This document shows, piece by piece, positions 43,251 through 54,470 of a stretch of 64,000 nucleotides of DNA. The position numbers and the translations under genes are program-made. This DNA comes from Selaginella moellendorffii (taxonomy: Eukaryota; Streptophyta; Lycopodiopsida; Selaginellales; Selaginellaceae): assembly GCF_000143415.4 (NCBI RefSeq), contig NW_003314280.1:1470152-1534151 (forward strand), in the 5' to 3' direction. How positions within the stretch are numbered: position 1 is the first letter of the stretch; each line of letters opens with the position of its first letter. The notes under the pieces were generated by a model. That model saw nothing but the letters and a program-made list of their open reading frames with translations. It searched no databases and was not told where the DNA came from.

Positions 43251-43402
43251 TGTAGGAATAATGATGAACACGACAAGCAGTCCGAATCGTGATCAGATCT
43301 CTGGTGATTTCCGATTTGATTGAAGTTGTATATATATATACAGCCATATATGAATCAGTGTGTGTTGAAGTGAAATCTGTTGTTCTTGCTCCGCTTTTCT
43401 TT
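43251..43402 (+). repeat. 5' LTR of Copia element
   Basis: Starts TGTAGGAATAATG, contains tatatatatatacagcc and ends ctccgcttttcttt. Differs from the 3' LTR at two of 152 positions (ccgaat/ccaaat and atctgt/atccgt). Confidence 0.92.
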
Positions 43403-43461
43403 CTTGGTATCGGAGCGCTGGTTTCTGAACTCTTTCTTCTCCTTTCTTTGTGCCTCACATC

Positions 43462-46400
43462 ATGAGCTGCAGCAAAGTTGGATTGATCTTGCTTCAGGGA
43501 GTCACTGCCTTTGATGGGAGGAGAGGGTTCAACACTTGGTCCGAGAAAATGATGCGCGTGCTGCAGATGGAAGAACTCTGGGAAATCGTTTCACCACCAA
43601 CAAGATGCTCGTACGCGGCGAGCCCCTGCTACGTTGGGAGCTTCAACTTCAGTGGAAGGAGAAGTCGTGGATGAAGAGGCAATTCGTGCCTCTGTTGCAG
43701 CAGCTCGACAACAGCTTGATCCAGGGGAACAAGCTGTGCTGGAGAAGAAGGAATCTCGAGCAAAAGGATTGATTCTTTCTAAGCTTGCAGATGCCCTTAT
43801 GATGCGTTTGCGTCATAAGTGTGCTTGTGAGATCTGGGCTCATCTCCACAACAAGTATGCTGTTCTTTCCCTCTCCAAGATTAGCATGGTCGAGACTTGC
43901 ATTCGTGAGACCCGTTTTCATCCAGGCGAGAACTTTGAAGAGTTCCTCGCCAAGATGCAAGATCTGTGGATGGAGCTTGAAGGCAGTCCAGCAGCGTTCA
44001 ACGAAAGCAAGAAAGTTCTGGCACTTTGCGAGGCCATGCAAGATTCTTCTTTTAGTTCTTTCGTCCCTACCGTTCGCATGATGTCGCTCAACTTTGAACA
44101 AGCTGAGCAAACTTTACGCTCGGAGCTGGCTGCGAGAGGTTTGATTGTGGACTTTGATCAAAGGCCTTCCCATGTTTTGATCTCACAGTCTACAGCAAAT
44201 GCTTCTGCATCAAGCAATCAGTCAGGGACTGATTCAGCTCTGTGGGCTGGAAATCATCGAAACAGAGGAGGCCGTGGAAGAGGAGGACGAGGCAGAGGTC
44301 GCGGGTTTAGGGGAAATCCGCAGCAGCAGCAGAATTCAGGGAATTCTGGTAAAGAAGCAGCAGTTCGGGATTGTTTTGTGGCCAAGAACAAACAGGAATG
44401 CTGGACCTGTGGGATGCCAAGGCACTACTCCAAGGATTGCCCAGTTGCAGCTTGGCTGCAGCACATGAACATAGGGCTCGCAGCAAATGCTCAGGAAGGG
44501 GAAACACAGGAACTTGCGGCATCATCTGAGGTAGCAGTTCCAAACGTTTCTGAAAAACTGACCATCGATTCAGGTTCAGAGAGACACCTGATGCAAAGCG
44601 GGTCGAACTTTGTGCAGTTGCGTGCTGCAAAAGGGAAGTGCATTCGTGTGGGAGATGGAAGCATTTTACCTGTTCGCGCAACTGGGGATGTGCGAGTTCC
44701 ACTGGGAAGAAAGTCTCTGCTCTTGAAGAATGCGTGGTATGTTCCAAAGATAGTGAAGAATCTGGTTTCTGTAGCCAAGCTTACGGATGAAGGTCTGGAT
44801 GTGAATTTCTCCAAACATCAATGTCAAGTTCTTGCAAATGGCCGTCCATTACTGCATTTTCCCAGATGTGGTAACCTGTTTGAGAAGGAGATAGCTTCTG
44901 GAGAAAAATCGAATGCTCCTGAGATATGCATGACTGCAGATAGCTCTCTCTGGCATTCTCGACTTGCACATGCCAATCCTCCTCTCATCAGGCGTATGCA
45001 GAAGCAGGAGCTTGTGGATGGCTTCAACGACCACGTTCTTCAAAGTTCAGCAAAATGTCACACTTGCATTCTTGGCAAGCAAACCCGTTGTACTTTCAAA
45101 CCTGCTGTGACCAGAAGCACTCGTCCCTTGCAGCTCATTCACTCAGATGTTTGTGGACCCATGCGACTGTTTGCTCAAAATGGCACGAAGTATTTTGTGA
45201 CATTTACAGATGATTTCTCCAGGCACACGGACGTCTTCTTTCTTCGTCACAAAGATGAAGTCTTTAGCAAATTCAAGCAATTCATAGTAGAAGCCGAAGT
45301 GAAAACTGGTCAGAGGGTTGGTTGTTTACGTACTGATTCAGGAGGGGAATACGTCAACAAGTCCTTTCAGCAGTTCTGTGCTGAACGAGGAATTCTTCAT
45401 CAGCGTTCTTGCTCTCATACCCCTCAACAGAATGGAGTCTCTAAGCGCAAGAATAGGACAATCATGAACGCAGTTTGGTGCTTCCTTCAAGAATCAGGAC
45501 TACCAAAATTCCTTTGGGCTGAAGCAGTTGGATCAGCTGTGCATGTTCAAAACCTTCTCCCTCATTCTCACAATCCCAACAAGATCCCAGAAGAGCTTTG
45601 GACTGGTCAAAGACAATCGGTGGTGCATCTCAGGCGTTTTGGTTGTTTAAGCTTTGCAAAAAGGGTGGATGAGCATCTTGGCAAGTTGGAGAGCAGAAGC
45701 AAGCTGGCCTTTCTTGTTGGATACGATTCCAATTCAAAAGGATATCACCTGTACCAGCCTGGTAATCATCAAATTTTTGTAAGCACTGATGTTCGTTTTG
45801 ATGAAGGAACACTCTACAAAGATCATGTTCAAGAGGAAGGAAGCTCAGATCAGAACATGAACTGGACTCCAGAAGAATGGAGTTGGGATGGTGTTGAAGA
45901 CGGTGATGAAGATGACGATGATCTGACAATCATCTATCCCTCATCTCCTTTAGCAGATGATCATCCAACACCAGTCTCTGAATCTTTTCTTCCTGAAGAA
46001 CAGGGCGATGCTACTCATCGTGCACGAACTGGAGAAGTCGACAGGCTCACACGTGATCTACCATTCAATGTGGAGAACTATGGGCGGACATCATCTGGAC
46101 GATCAAGCAAAGCACCTCATCCCAAGCAATGGTCTTTTGCAGCAACAGAAATAGCTTCTGAACCAGTCAACTTTGAGCAAGCGATTCAAGCTCCTGATGC
46201 AGATAAGTGGATTTCAGCAATGCAAGATGAGTTGAATTCTCTTGATGAGAACCAGACTTATGACTTGGTGGAAGCTCCTAAAGGACGTGAAGTTGTTGGA
46301 TCACGCTGGGTGTTCAAGCTTCACAGAAATCCTGATGGATCGGTACAGCGTTACAAAGCAAGACTTGTTGCTCAAGGATATTCACAAGTTCCTGGAGTGG

Positions 46401-47725
46401 ATTTTGATGAGACGTTCTCACCAATTGTGAAGCAGACAAGTATCAGAATGCTTCTGGCTTTTACAGCGGAGTTTGGTTTGTGCGCACATCACATGGACGT
46501 AAAAACAGCCTTCCTTAATGGGAACTTGAAGGAGGAGATATTTATGCGGCAACCCCCAGGCTTTGAGCTTTTTGGATCCGGTTGTTCCGAACTCGTCTGC
46601 AAGCTTCGCAAGGCTCTTTATGGCCTTAAGCAGGCTTCCCGTCAGTGGTATGAATGTTTGGATTCTTTTCTTATGGATCTCGGTATGCAGAGGTTGAACA
46701 GCGATGGAAATTTATATCTTCTTCAGCAGGGTGATCACTTTGTTGTGATAGCAGTTTATGTGGACGACTGTTTGATTGTCAGCAACAATCACACTGTTTT
46801 GAAGGATGTGAAGATCAAGCTTATGAACAGGTTTGTGATGAAGGACTTAGGAGCTGTGCGGCAGCTGTTAGGGATGGAAGTTGACAGGGATGAAGCAGAC
46901 AGGACAATCACCCTCACACAGTGCCAATATGTGAAGAAGCTTCTCAACCAGTTCAACATGACAAGTTGCAAATCCGTGGCTGCACCAATCGTCACTGGCA
47001 TCAAGTTCACAAGCAAGATGGATGATTTATTTGATCAGCCCTCGGTCTACCGATCACTTGTTGGAGGACTACTCTACCTCGCCAACATGACTCGCCCCGA
47101 CATCTCCTTTGCCGTTGGTCTCCTCAGCCGATACATGCAGTCTCTGAGTTGTTATCATTGGCAGATGGCGAAGAGAGTTTTGAGGTATTTGAAAGGAACG
47201 GCTGCTCATGGATTGGTTTACAAATGCTCAAGTCAATCCAAACTTGTTCTTCAAGCTTACTGCGATGCAGATTGAGCTGGCAACTTGGATACACGACATT
47301 CAACCTCCGGAATTTGCTGCATAATTGCCGGTGCTCCGGTTTCATGGGGAAGCAAGAAGCAAACGACAGTTGCTCTTTCCAGTGCAGAAGCAGAATACAT
47401 AGCTGCCAGTACAGCAGCAAGGGAGATCATCTGGCTTCGTCGATTACTTGGAGAACTCAATCAACAGCAATCAGATGTGACCATTCTACATTGCGACAGC
47501 AGAAGTGCAATCGCCATGTCAAAGAATCCTGTGTTTCATGCTCGTACGAAACATATAGACGTGCAGCATCACTTCATTCGCGAACATGTAGCAGCCGGAG
47601 ATCTTCACCTGGAATACGTTCCTTCACAGTATCAGTTGGCGGACCTTCTAACCAAGCCACTTTCGGAGCTCACATTCATTAAGCTGAGGAATCAACTTGG
47701 AGTGTCAAGCACACCCTCAGCTTGA
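43462..47725 (+). pseudogene. Copia gag-pol polyprotein with two lesions
   Basis: Gag begins at about 43462 (MSCSKVGLILLQGVTAFDG). One extra base near 43620-43628 shifts the frame, after which 1213 codons are open (43634-47275). Within them: a Gly/Arg-rich tail and zinc knuckle CWTCGMPRHYSKDC, protease TIDSGSERHL, GAG-preintegrase LWHSRLAHANP, integrase HTCILGKQ, then DVCGPM, TDSGGEY and the catalytic Glu region; reverse transcriptase VGSRWVFKLH, MDVKTAFLNG and YVDDCLIV; and RNase H. A TGA at 47273-47275 replaces a Trp codon in the RNase H region, after which the same frame continues to 47725 with SSAEAEYIAAS and ADLLTKPL. So the element is not autonomous as read, though only slightly damaged. 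Confidence 0.93.
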
Positions 47726-47733
47726 AGGGGGAG

Positions 47734-47885
47734 TGTAGGAATAATGATGAACACGACAAGCAGTCCAAATCGTGATCAGATCTCTGGTGATTTCCGATTT
47801 GATTGAAGTTGTATATATATATACAGCCATATATGAATCAGTGTGTGTTGAAGTGAAATCCGTTGTTCTTGCTCCGCTTTTCTTT
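47734..47885 (+). repeat. 3' LTR of Copia element
   Basis: 152 bases, preceded directly by the polypurine tract. Followed by gctgcttgcgatggaaatgc, the continuation of the interrupted host scrap. Confidence 0.92.
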
Positions 47886-48600
47886 GCTGCTTGCGATGGA
47901 AATGCGAGCAGTTTGTGAGATTGGATGGATTGGAACAAGGGATTTGCTCGATCGAGTTTGAAATATCACTCGAATGACAATCAATGTTTAATTTCCCAAG
48001 GTATAATGGGAATTTGAATTCTTAGCGTTGGAAGTTTTAGGAGCGTTGGATTTGGAGCATCGCTCCACTTTGTGGAGGCATCGGCAATGCCGCAAGAGAA
48101 TTTGCAAAGCTATAAGAGGTACGTTAGCTTGCTGTCGTTTTCTTCCCTCAAGATCAGACCCCGAGCAGGGATTAGAAGAACGAGATGGGAAGAGGGGATT
48201 AGAGGAACAAGAAGAACTGGGACTGGGCCGGTAGAACACGTTGAAGGCCTGTTGCAACAAGAAGAAGAACAGGTTGAAGGCCTCGAGGGCGATCAAGGGC
48301 TGGAAGCAAAAGGACTGGAATCTGATGGAGCAGAGAAGAAGAACAGTTTCAAGACCTCAAGGGCAATCAAGGGCTGGAAGCTGATGGAGCAGAGGTTCAT
48401 GGCACAGGAGGGTGTGTTGACATTGTCAAAAGATACGAGTCGAGTGTCAATAGATGAAGCAATACACTGGAAGCTAGCAATTGTTGATCTGCTCAGGTCT
48501 CCAGGAATCACGCAACAATCAGGAATAGTTGTATATAGAGCGTGAAAGACTCATGAATATATACTCGTTTTTTTATCTTTATGGTATCGGAGTGCAGGTT
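47886..48600 (+). other. Unit 2 continuation: scrap end, acidic repeat ORF and LTR-like segment
   Basis: The remaining phytocyanin-intron piece (47886-47960) is followed by the acidic repeat ORF (about 48160-48420, one 33-base unit) and the LTR-like segment (TGTTGACATT at 48415; primer-site-like TGGTATCGGAG at 48582). All match unit 1 with small indels. No complete gene is present. Confidence 0.6.
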
Positions 48601-50700
48601 TGTGGCTCGTTATTTTCCTTTCTTTGTTCCTGTTTCTTGCTCTCGATTGCTGAGCTACCATTTGATGGCTCAAGGCGTTTTTGGTACTGGATTGGGGGTG
48701 TGGAATGTGGTCACTTCTCCCTAGGGTGCTCATTCTTTAGCCATTGAGTCCACTCATAGTAGCAATATTGCTACTACAATTAATCAGGAGTAGAACTGTC
48801 TAGCCATGATCAATTGAAGCTGGCAGAACATCTAGCATATGTAACGAGAGTCTAGTCTGCTGCAGAATTCTGGGAGTGCCTCCTTGTGTGCTGAGGGTTG
48901 TCAACTCTTCTGCTGCCACTAAGGATCATGGAGGTGTACAAAATAGACTGGACATTATTTCATCTGCCCATCCATTTCATGAGCATGAGAAGCTCTATCC
49001 TATTCCATTTCTGTCTTGTGTCCCTTTGCTACCCAAAAATGGTCCCTCTTTGCAGTATAGACATGGTCAATCCTCTCCAGGTTTGCTTTTGCATTCCTCC
49101 ATATAGACAAACGATCTGAGCATAACATCAGGCAGATGATATGAGTTTGCATTCTCGTTGCTGAATTGGAGCCATGATACCCACAGAACCTTCATGTCCA
49201 CCTCGCAATGCCATTGACATCCTTCTCACAAAGTTGCAATGGTGCCAAACTTGCCAATTCATTCAGCTTCTGCTTGAAATCAGCTTTTGTGTCCTTGGCA
49301 TTTCGATGTGGTGCCTTCCTTTTAATCCCATGAATGGCCTTCCTTTGGACAGCATTAACCTGTTGTCAAATGCCTTCATCCTTCTCTTCTTCATCATTTT
49401 CATCTTCTTCTAGCAAGATATGGAGTCCTTGACATGGTTGGTTGTCACTCACTCACATGCATACGCAGCAATGGCACACTGCTGTAATAATCCACTGTCA
49501 TCCCTAATGCTTCCCATCCCACTGTCCCATGCAAAGGAGCTTCCTCCCAACCATCTGGATGCTGAGGATGATGGATGCCTGGCCCCTTGACCTGACTCAC
49601 CTGACTGACTCACTTGGGCTACAAGAGATGCATTGACACACTTGATCACTTATGGCACTGTAACCTCATAGCATTGCTGCTGGTTTGAGAGGAGAGGAGC
49701 CAAAGGGACACAATCGAGGACAACAAAAATAAGTGGATTTGAACTCAAGTTCTTTTGGGATTTGGAGGTGACATCCAAACTCAATCCATAAAGAGGTGAC
49801 TTCCACTTGCAGAGTCATGGAGAATAATGCGAAAAATATTCTCAAGAATTCTCTTAAAAAGGAATTTGTATAAATATATTCCATGTCTTTGTGAGTTCTT
49901 ACATTTCATCATGTACCTGCCTGTATTCCCGTGTTCTCATCACCTGCCAATCGCTGATTACAAACATTATATAGATCAAAATCAAGAATTGAAAATTATT
50001 TCATGATAGAATTTTATTTTGAATTTTATTTTTCCCCAAGCCTACAAGCACAAATTTCTTGCCCATGTGTAGCTTTATTAATGTTTTTGCACTTTTCTTA
50101 TCCCCATAATCTTAAAAGTGTGCCAATTTGCTATAAAAGCAATTAAAACAATCAAAATGTGATTGTCACATGGGGTCTTGCCACGTCCGCATTGCCACAT
50201 ACTACTGCTCAGTGCATATGAAACCTGGTTGTGTCTGGTTTGCATTATCCTGTGAGTTGTCAAGAAAGCTCAGACAGTTCCCAAGAAGGCTCCCCTTCAC
50301 CTCGTCAATATGCTTAGACTTGCTACTTCTGCAGAAAGTTGTTAAATCCCATCGCTTCTCCTTTTGACTAGGGGGTAAGAACAAATCCAATCGCCCTTGT
50401 CCTTTTCACTAGCACATACTGATCAAGAGCAAAAAACTAGTTGGCTTGGGATTTTGATCAAGCACGAGAAACAAGAGTGGCGATTTTGCTTCAGGAATCG
50501 ATTGGTTAACTTCGCTTCATTTTCAGATTCTGGACGTTTAGGAATGATCCATGATTTAGAATTCACTGGGATTGCCCTGATCTATACAGAGCTGGCTTGT
50601 GGACTTCTTGAAAACTCTTGTGCTGAAGGGCTCTCTTTTAGGATTTGAATCCTATAAAATGCTTAAACCAAACCCTAAATGTGGCAAATAATGAAATATA
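48600..50700. other. Unidentified decayed gene region, unit 2
   Basis: Equivalent of 31880-34700 with larger deletions, notably the segment corresponding to 33540-34080 (GLQEGIGG and CAGDWNSI phrases), which is missing around 50170-50215. Phrases such as DEVKGSLLGNCLSFLDNSQD (about 50230-50300, minus) remain. No intact frame. Confidence 0.35.
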
Positions 50701-50779
50701 TATGTGTTATTTGTAAATTAGGCACCACCCACCCCTTTGGAGGTGTACCTCCCCCTCGAATTGACAATAGTTTCTTTCT

Positions 50780-51292
50780 TCAGCTTCCAGTGCTGGATGG
50801 AAACAGAGGTCTCTGTGGAGTGGGCATGAAGGAGCGGCCGCCACTGCTGCTGCCCTCCTCTGAATAGGCCTCGAGATCCACCCCCGCCCCGCCCAGCTTC
50901 GCCGCTCTCCTTCTCGCCAGCGACGCCTCCTGCCGCTGCGCGACGTACTTGCGCGTCCGGCACACATAGACCGCAAGAACCACTAAGGTAATCGCGAAGA
51001 ACAGTCCCACCACGATCCCAGCGATCGCCTCGTGCGAGAGCGTGATCGTTTCCTTGCTGGATTTGGATTGCTCCAGTAGCCACCGTCGTCCAATCGACCC
51101 AATCGCTGGCTGGATCATCCGCTGGATCGATCCAGGAGCTTCATACCCGTATTGGGTGACCTCATAGGATGAATCTACACCGCTGCTACAACCGCCGCCT
51201 GGGATCCAGATCGCAAGCAGCAGGAATAGAGAAAGAAGAAGAAGCAAGCCGCTCCTCTGAGTTGGCGCTACCTCTCCGCCAAATAGCACCAT
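50780..51292 (-). CDS. Small single-pass membrane protein, triplicated copy 2
   Basis: A 170-codon sister of the protein at 34766, intact, with the same signal peptide, membrane helix (AIAGIVVGLFFAITLVVLAV) and C-terminus PTPQRPLFPSSTGS. The tail lacks the GGADG segment (LEAYSEEGSSSGGRS), an in-frame deletion. One leucine fewer is present in the signal peptide. Preservation of the frame in decayed surroundings is the main evidence that it is a gene. Function unknown. Confidence 0.75.
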   Translation of the reverse strand: MVLFGGEVAPTQRSGLLLLLSLFLLLAIWIPGGGCSSGVDSSYEVTQYGYEAPGSIQRMIQPAIGSIGRRWLLEQSKSSKETITLSHEAIAGIVVGLFFAITLVVLAVYVCRTRKYVAQRQEASLARRRAAKLGGAGVDLEAYSEEGSSSGGRSFMPTPQRPLFPSSTGS

Positions 51293-51549
51293 TTTCGTGA
51301 TCCTGCGTGTTCGTTGCCAAGATATCTATTTCTCGACCTCTCAAGTAGAATGGAAGTTTGGGCGATTTTATCATTTATATAGGAAAAAGACCCTCTTGAC
51401 CTACAATACATAACGCGACTAGTTCAAAGTCTTCTTGTGAATAGCGCGTCATACGTGGGGCCTTTGACGCTTGTGCTTCGCCTAGACCTTGAAGTTGACA
51501 GAACTTTTCTTATGTGAATTTCTTCTTCCTAAACCCTAAATAATCAAAG

Positions 51550-52900
51550 TGATTTCATGGCAAGATCGCTTGTGATCTGCAAAGAAAGAAGGAATCTTTA
51601 TAGATCAGTCTTCCTTGCCTCAAAAATCCACATTGCTTGCCGTGAGCTGAGATGCATTTCGACCAGCAGCTTAAAATTTTTTAAGCCTGGGCGCCATTTT
51701 CATTATAGGTTGGAGGGCAAAGCGTGGAGGTGGATGATTACACAGAGGAGCAGGATATAATCTCCAGCATTCTCCACCGTGCCTCAAGGAACTCACTGTT
51801 GTGCTCGAGTATAGCAAGGATGGTGATGACCAGATGGAAGTTAGCAGTCACTGCTGTTGGCTCCCTCACAAAGCTCTCCCTCGAAGCTCTCCATGGGACC
51901 AAATGGGGAGCAGCGTACTCCACCGCGATTCAGGAGCTCCACATCACTGGGAGACCATGTTGGGGGGTGTGGGATCTTGTATGTAGAGACACATCCTCGC
52001 GCTTGGTGACACCTCCGGGCACAAATGATTTATTTGTGGGCACAAATGACTGTAACACAAATCAATCAGTAAGATTTAACAAAGAAAAAAAACCAAAGAA
52101 GAATAGTCAAGATCCACATGAAGAAATAGTTGTATTGTCTCCAGATTAACAAAGAAAAGAGACTGTCCATGGTCATCTTGTGTTCACTGTCAATGCATTG
52201 GAGCGCAAGCCTCAAAACCATAGGCGAGACTGGGAGAGATTGGCGATGGCATCCACCTTCCAGTGTCCATATAACGCCAACTTACGAAGGTTGTCACATC
52301 GCATGTCCACAACGCAAGAGTTACACTGTTCAAAACCTCTAGGCTCGGGCACGAAGCTAGCAGCATCTGGAGCAGCGCATGGGGGACGTAAGAGTAGAGC
52401 TCACATCTTTGTACACGAATCATCTTGAAAAGAGATCTAAGGCAAGAAAGAATCATGGCTGTCCACTCTTGATAGGAAAGATCAACGCAAAACACTCAAA
52501 TGAAACGCAGACCACTACAACCCTGTCTTGGATTCGATCGAAAACCCATCGAGCCTCCATTGCCGCATTTCCCATACATGTTGATCAAGCTACTGGCCAC
52601 ACGAGGATTGGATTGGAGCCATATCCTGTGTGGATGTGGATCCTCCTCCCTCTCTCCAAATCCCTGGCGCCGGTGCAGGATTTCATGCTGTGACACTTGC
52701 CTTGACTCTAACCATAAACTTTTCTCTCTATTTCAAAGAGGTAGGAGCGAGAGGAACTCCAGTCTCCTCTCTATGTGGCGGTAGCTCCAGTGGAACCTGT
52801 GCAGAAAACTCACAAGGACGAGCATCAACATCGTGACTCGCAAAACCACAAGAGGTACCAATTCATCTTTCGTGAAACTTAGTAGTCATGCAGTTGATTT
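51550..52900. pseudogene. LRR-like and PPR scraps, unit 2
   Basis: Plus-strand LRR-like 5' fragment (51557-52030; EEQDIISSILHRAS, then SLTKLSLEALHG in another frame). Minus-strand LRR-like exon (52190-52495; YVPHALLQMLLASCPSLEVL) and PPR scrap (52496-52696; ASSLINMYGKCGN). Compared with unit 1 it keeps additional bases (CELYSYVPHA) missing at about 36410, and lacks others. No complete gene. Confidence 0.45.
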
Positions 52901-52929
52901 TCAATAAGAACTTGCAAAGATCAGGCATT

Positions 52930-53450
52930 GCTACTTCTCACGCGTGAAAAATGCGACCAGGAAAAAAGAAGAGCAAGTCGAACAGCAGCCGGGGCTGCAG
53001 TGAATCACGATGTCTTCCACTTGATGAACTCCAAGTAAATCCTTGAGAACCATCATGGTGGGCGGTGTGGGATCTTGCACGTGAAGATGAACAGCCACAT
53101 CCTTACGCTTGGTGACAACTCCAAGCTCCCTCAGTTAACAGCGAACACAAGATGACCATGGACAGTCTCTTCTCTTTGTTTGGCTTTGGAGACAATACAT
53201 ACTGACTGCTGTTCTCTTCAGGTTCGTTTTTTTTTATTTGTCTTGTGTTTCTTGCTGATCGATCTGTGTTGCAGTCATTTGTGCCTGGAGGTGTCACCAA
53301 GTGCAAGGATGTGACTGTTCATCTTCACGTGTTGGTGGCGCTAAAGCCAGGTTACAAATGCTTCTGGGTGCTGTTTGACCTGCTCTTTGGTCGCATTTCT
53401 TTTGCAGAGAAACTGCATCACTGGCTCTATTAGAAGCGATGCGTGATCTT
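52930..53450. repeat. Inverted repeat, unit 2 (shortened)
   Basis: The left arm, about 52935-53125, and the right arm, about 53275-53420, are inverted copies of the same LRR-like exon. The right arm has lost about 100 bases after catcttcacgtg (53331). The left arm has lost about 30 bases near 52990. It can still pair over two blocks. Confidence 0.75.
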
Positions 53451-53489
53451 TGTCAAGTTTTTATTGAACATCAACGTCATGACTAGCCT

Positions 53490-53880
53490 GGTATATTTGT
53501 AACACCTCGAGCCGCCGTTGATGCTGTAGGTGACGACGCGCTCATGTCGCCATGAAGCGCCAGGCCTGCTCGAGATCCCCCGCTTTGCACAAGCTATCGA
53601 TCAGAGCTGGTTGTAAGTCGCCACGTCGGGGGATGGAGCGATCCCAACATGGGCAATGTGATCTACGCGGATTGGGCGCGATCAAGCATCGCTTCCACGT
53701 CAGGGATTCTTCTCTTCCATCGCTCTTCCTCTCCTCCTCGCCATTCGTCCTCCTTGCGGCGCTCTGCAGCCTGCTTGTCGAAGTCTTTCCATCACTGCTT
53801 GCGATGGAAATGCGAGCAGTGTGTGAGATTGGATGAATTGGAACAAGGGATTTTTGAAATATCACTTGGATGACAGAATC
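53490..53880 (+). pseudogene. PPR/phytocyanin chimeric scrap, unit 3
   Basis: The most complete of the three: PPR piece with cgagatcccccgctttgcac, phytocyanin piece with ATCCCAACATGGGCAATGTG and the longest match to the phytocyanin intron (agtctttccatcactgcttgc). Uninterrupted, so it serves as the empty-site reference for the Copia insertion in unit 2. Confidence 0.85.
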
Positions 53881-54470
53881 CCCAGCGTTGGAATTTTTAG
53901 GAAGCAACGAGCGTTTGGATTTGGAGCATCGCTCCACTTTGTGGAGGCATCGGCAATGCCGCAAGAGAATTTGCAAAGCTATAAGAGGTAAGACGTTAGC
54001 TTGCTGTCGTTTGCTTCCCCCAGGATCAGACCGATTAGAAGAACGAGATGGGAAGAGGGGATTAGAGGAACGAGAAGAACAGGGACTGGGCCTGGAGCAA
54101 CGGGTAGAACACGTTGAAGGCCTGTTGCAACTAGAAGAAGAACATGTTGAAGGCCTCGAGGGCGATCAAGGGCTGGAAGCAAAAGGACTGGAAGCTGAGA
54201 AAAGCAACGAGAAGAAGAACAGGTTCAAGACCTCGAGGGCAATCAAGGGCTGGAAGCTGATGGAGCAGAGGTTCACGGCATAGGAGGGTGTGTTGACATT
54301 GTCAAAAGATACGAGTCGAGTGTCAATAGATGAAGCAATACACTGGAAGTTAGCAATTGTTGATCTGCTCGGGTCTCCAGGAATCACGCAACAATCAGGA
54401 ATAGCTTGTATATAGAGTGTGAAAGACTCATGAATATATACTCGTTTTTTCTCTTCATGGTATCAGAATG
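53881..54470 (+). other. Acidic repeat ORF and LTR-like segment, unit 3
   Basis: The frame at 53870-54283 encodes GLEEREEQGLGLEQRVEHVE and LLQLEEEHVEGLEGDQG. The LTR-like segment begins TGTTGACATT at 54291 and the primer-site-like TGGTATCAGAATGCAGG lies at 54458. Same layout as in units 1 and 2. Coding status is doubtful. Confidence 0.4.

Larger units (their letters stand above)
43251..47885 (+). mobile_element. Ty1/Copia LTR retrotransposon, nearly complete
   Basis: A 4.6 kb element bounded by two 152-base LTRs (43251-43402 and 47734-47885) differing at two positions. A primer binding site tggtatcggagc lies at 43405-43416 and a polypurine tract gaagggggag at 47724-47733. Domain order protease-integrase-reverse transcriptase-RNase H marks Ty1/Copia. 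No clean target-site duplication is visible (tttcc left, gctgc right), and a few bases of the original site seem lost compared with the empty sites at 31125 and 53790. The element sits inside the unit 2 PPR/phytocyanin scrap and is the latest event there. Confidence 0.95.

Noticed and set aside
47717-47938. Possible gene on the minus strand across the 3' LTR
   Set aside because: The frame is made of LTR and repeat scrap sequence and recurs at the 5' LTR.
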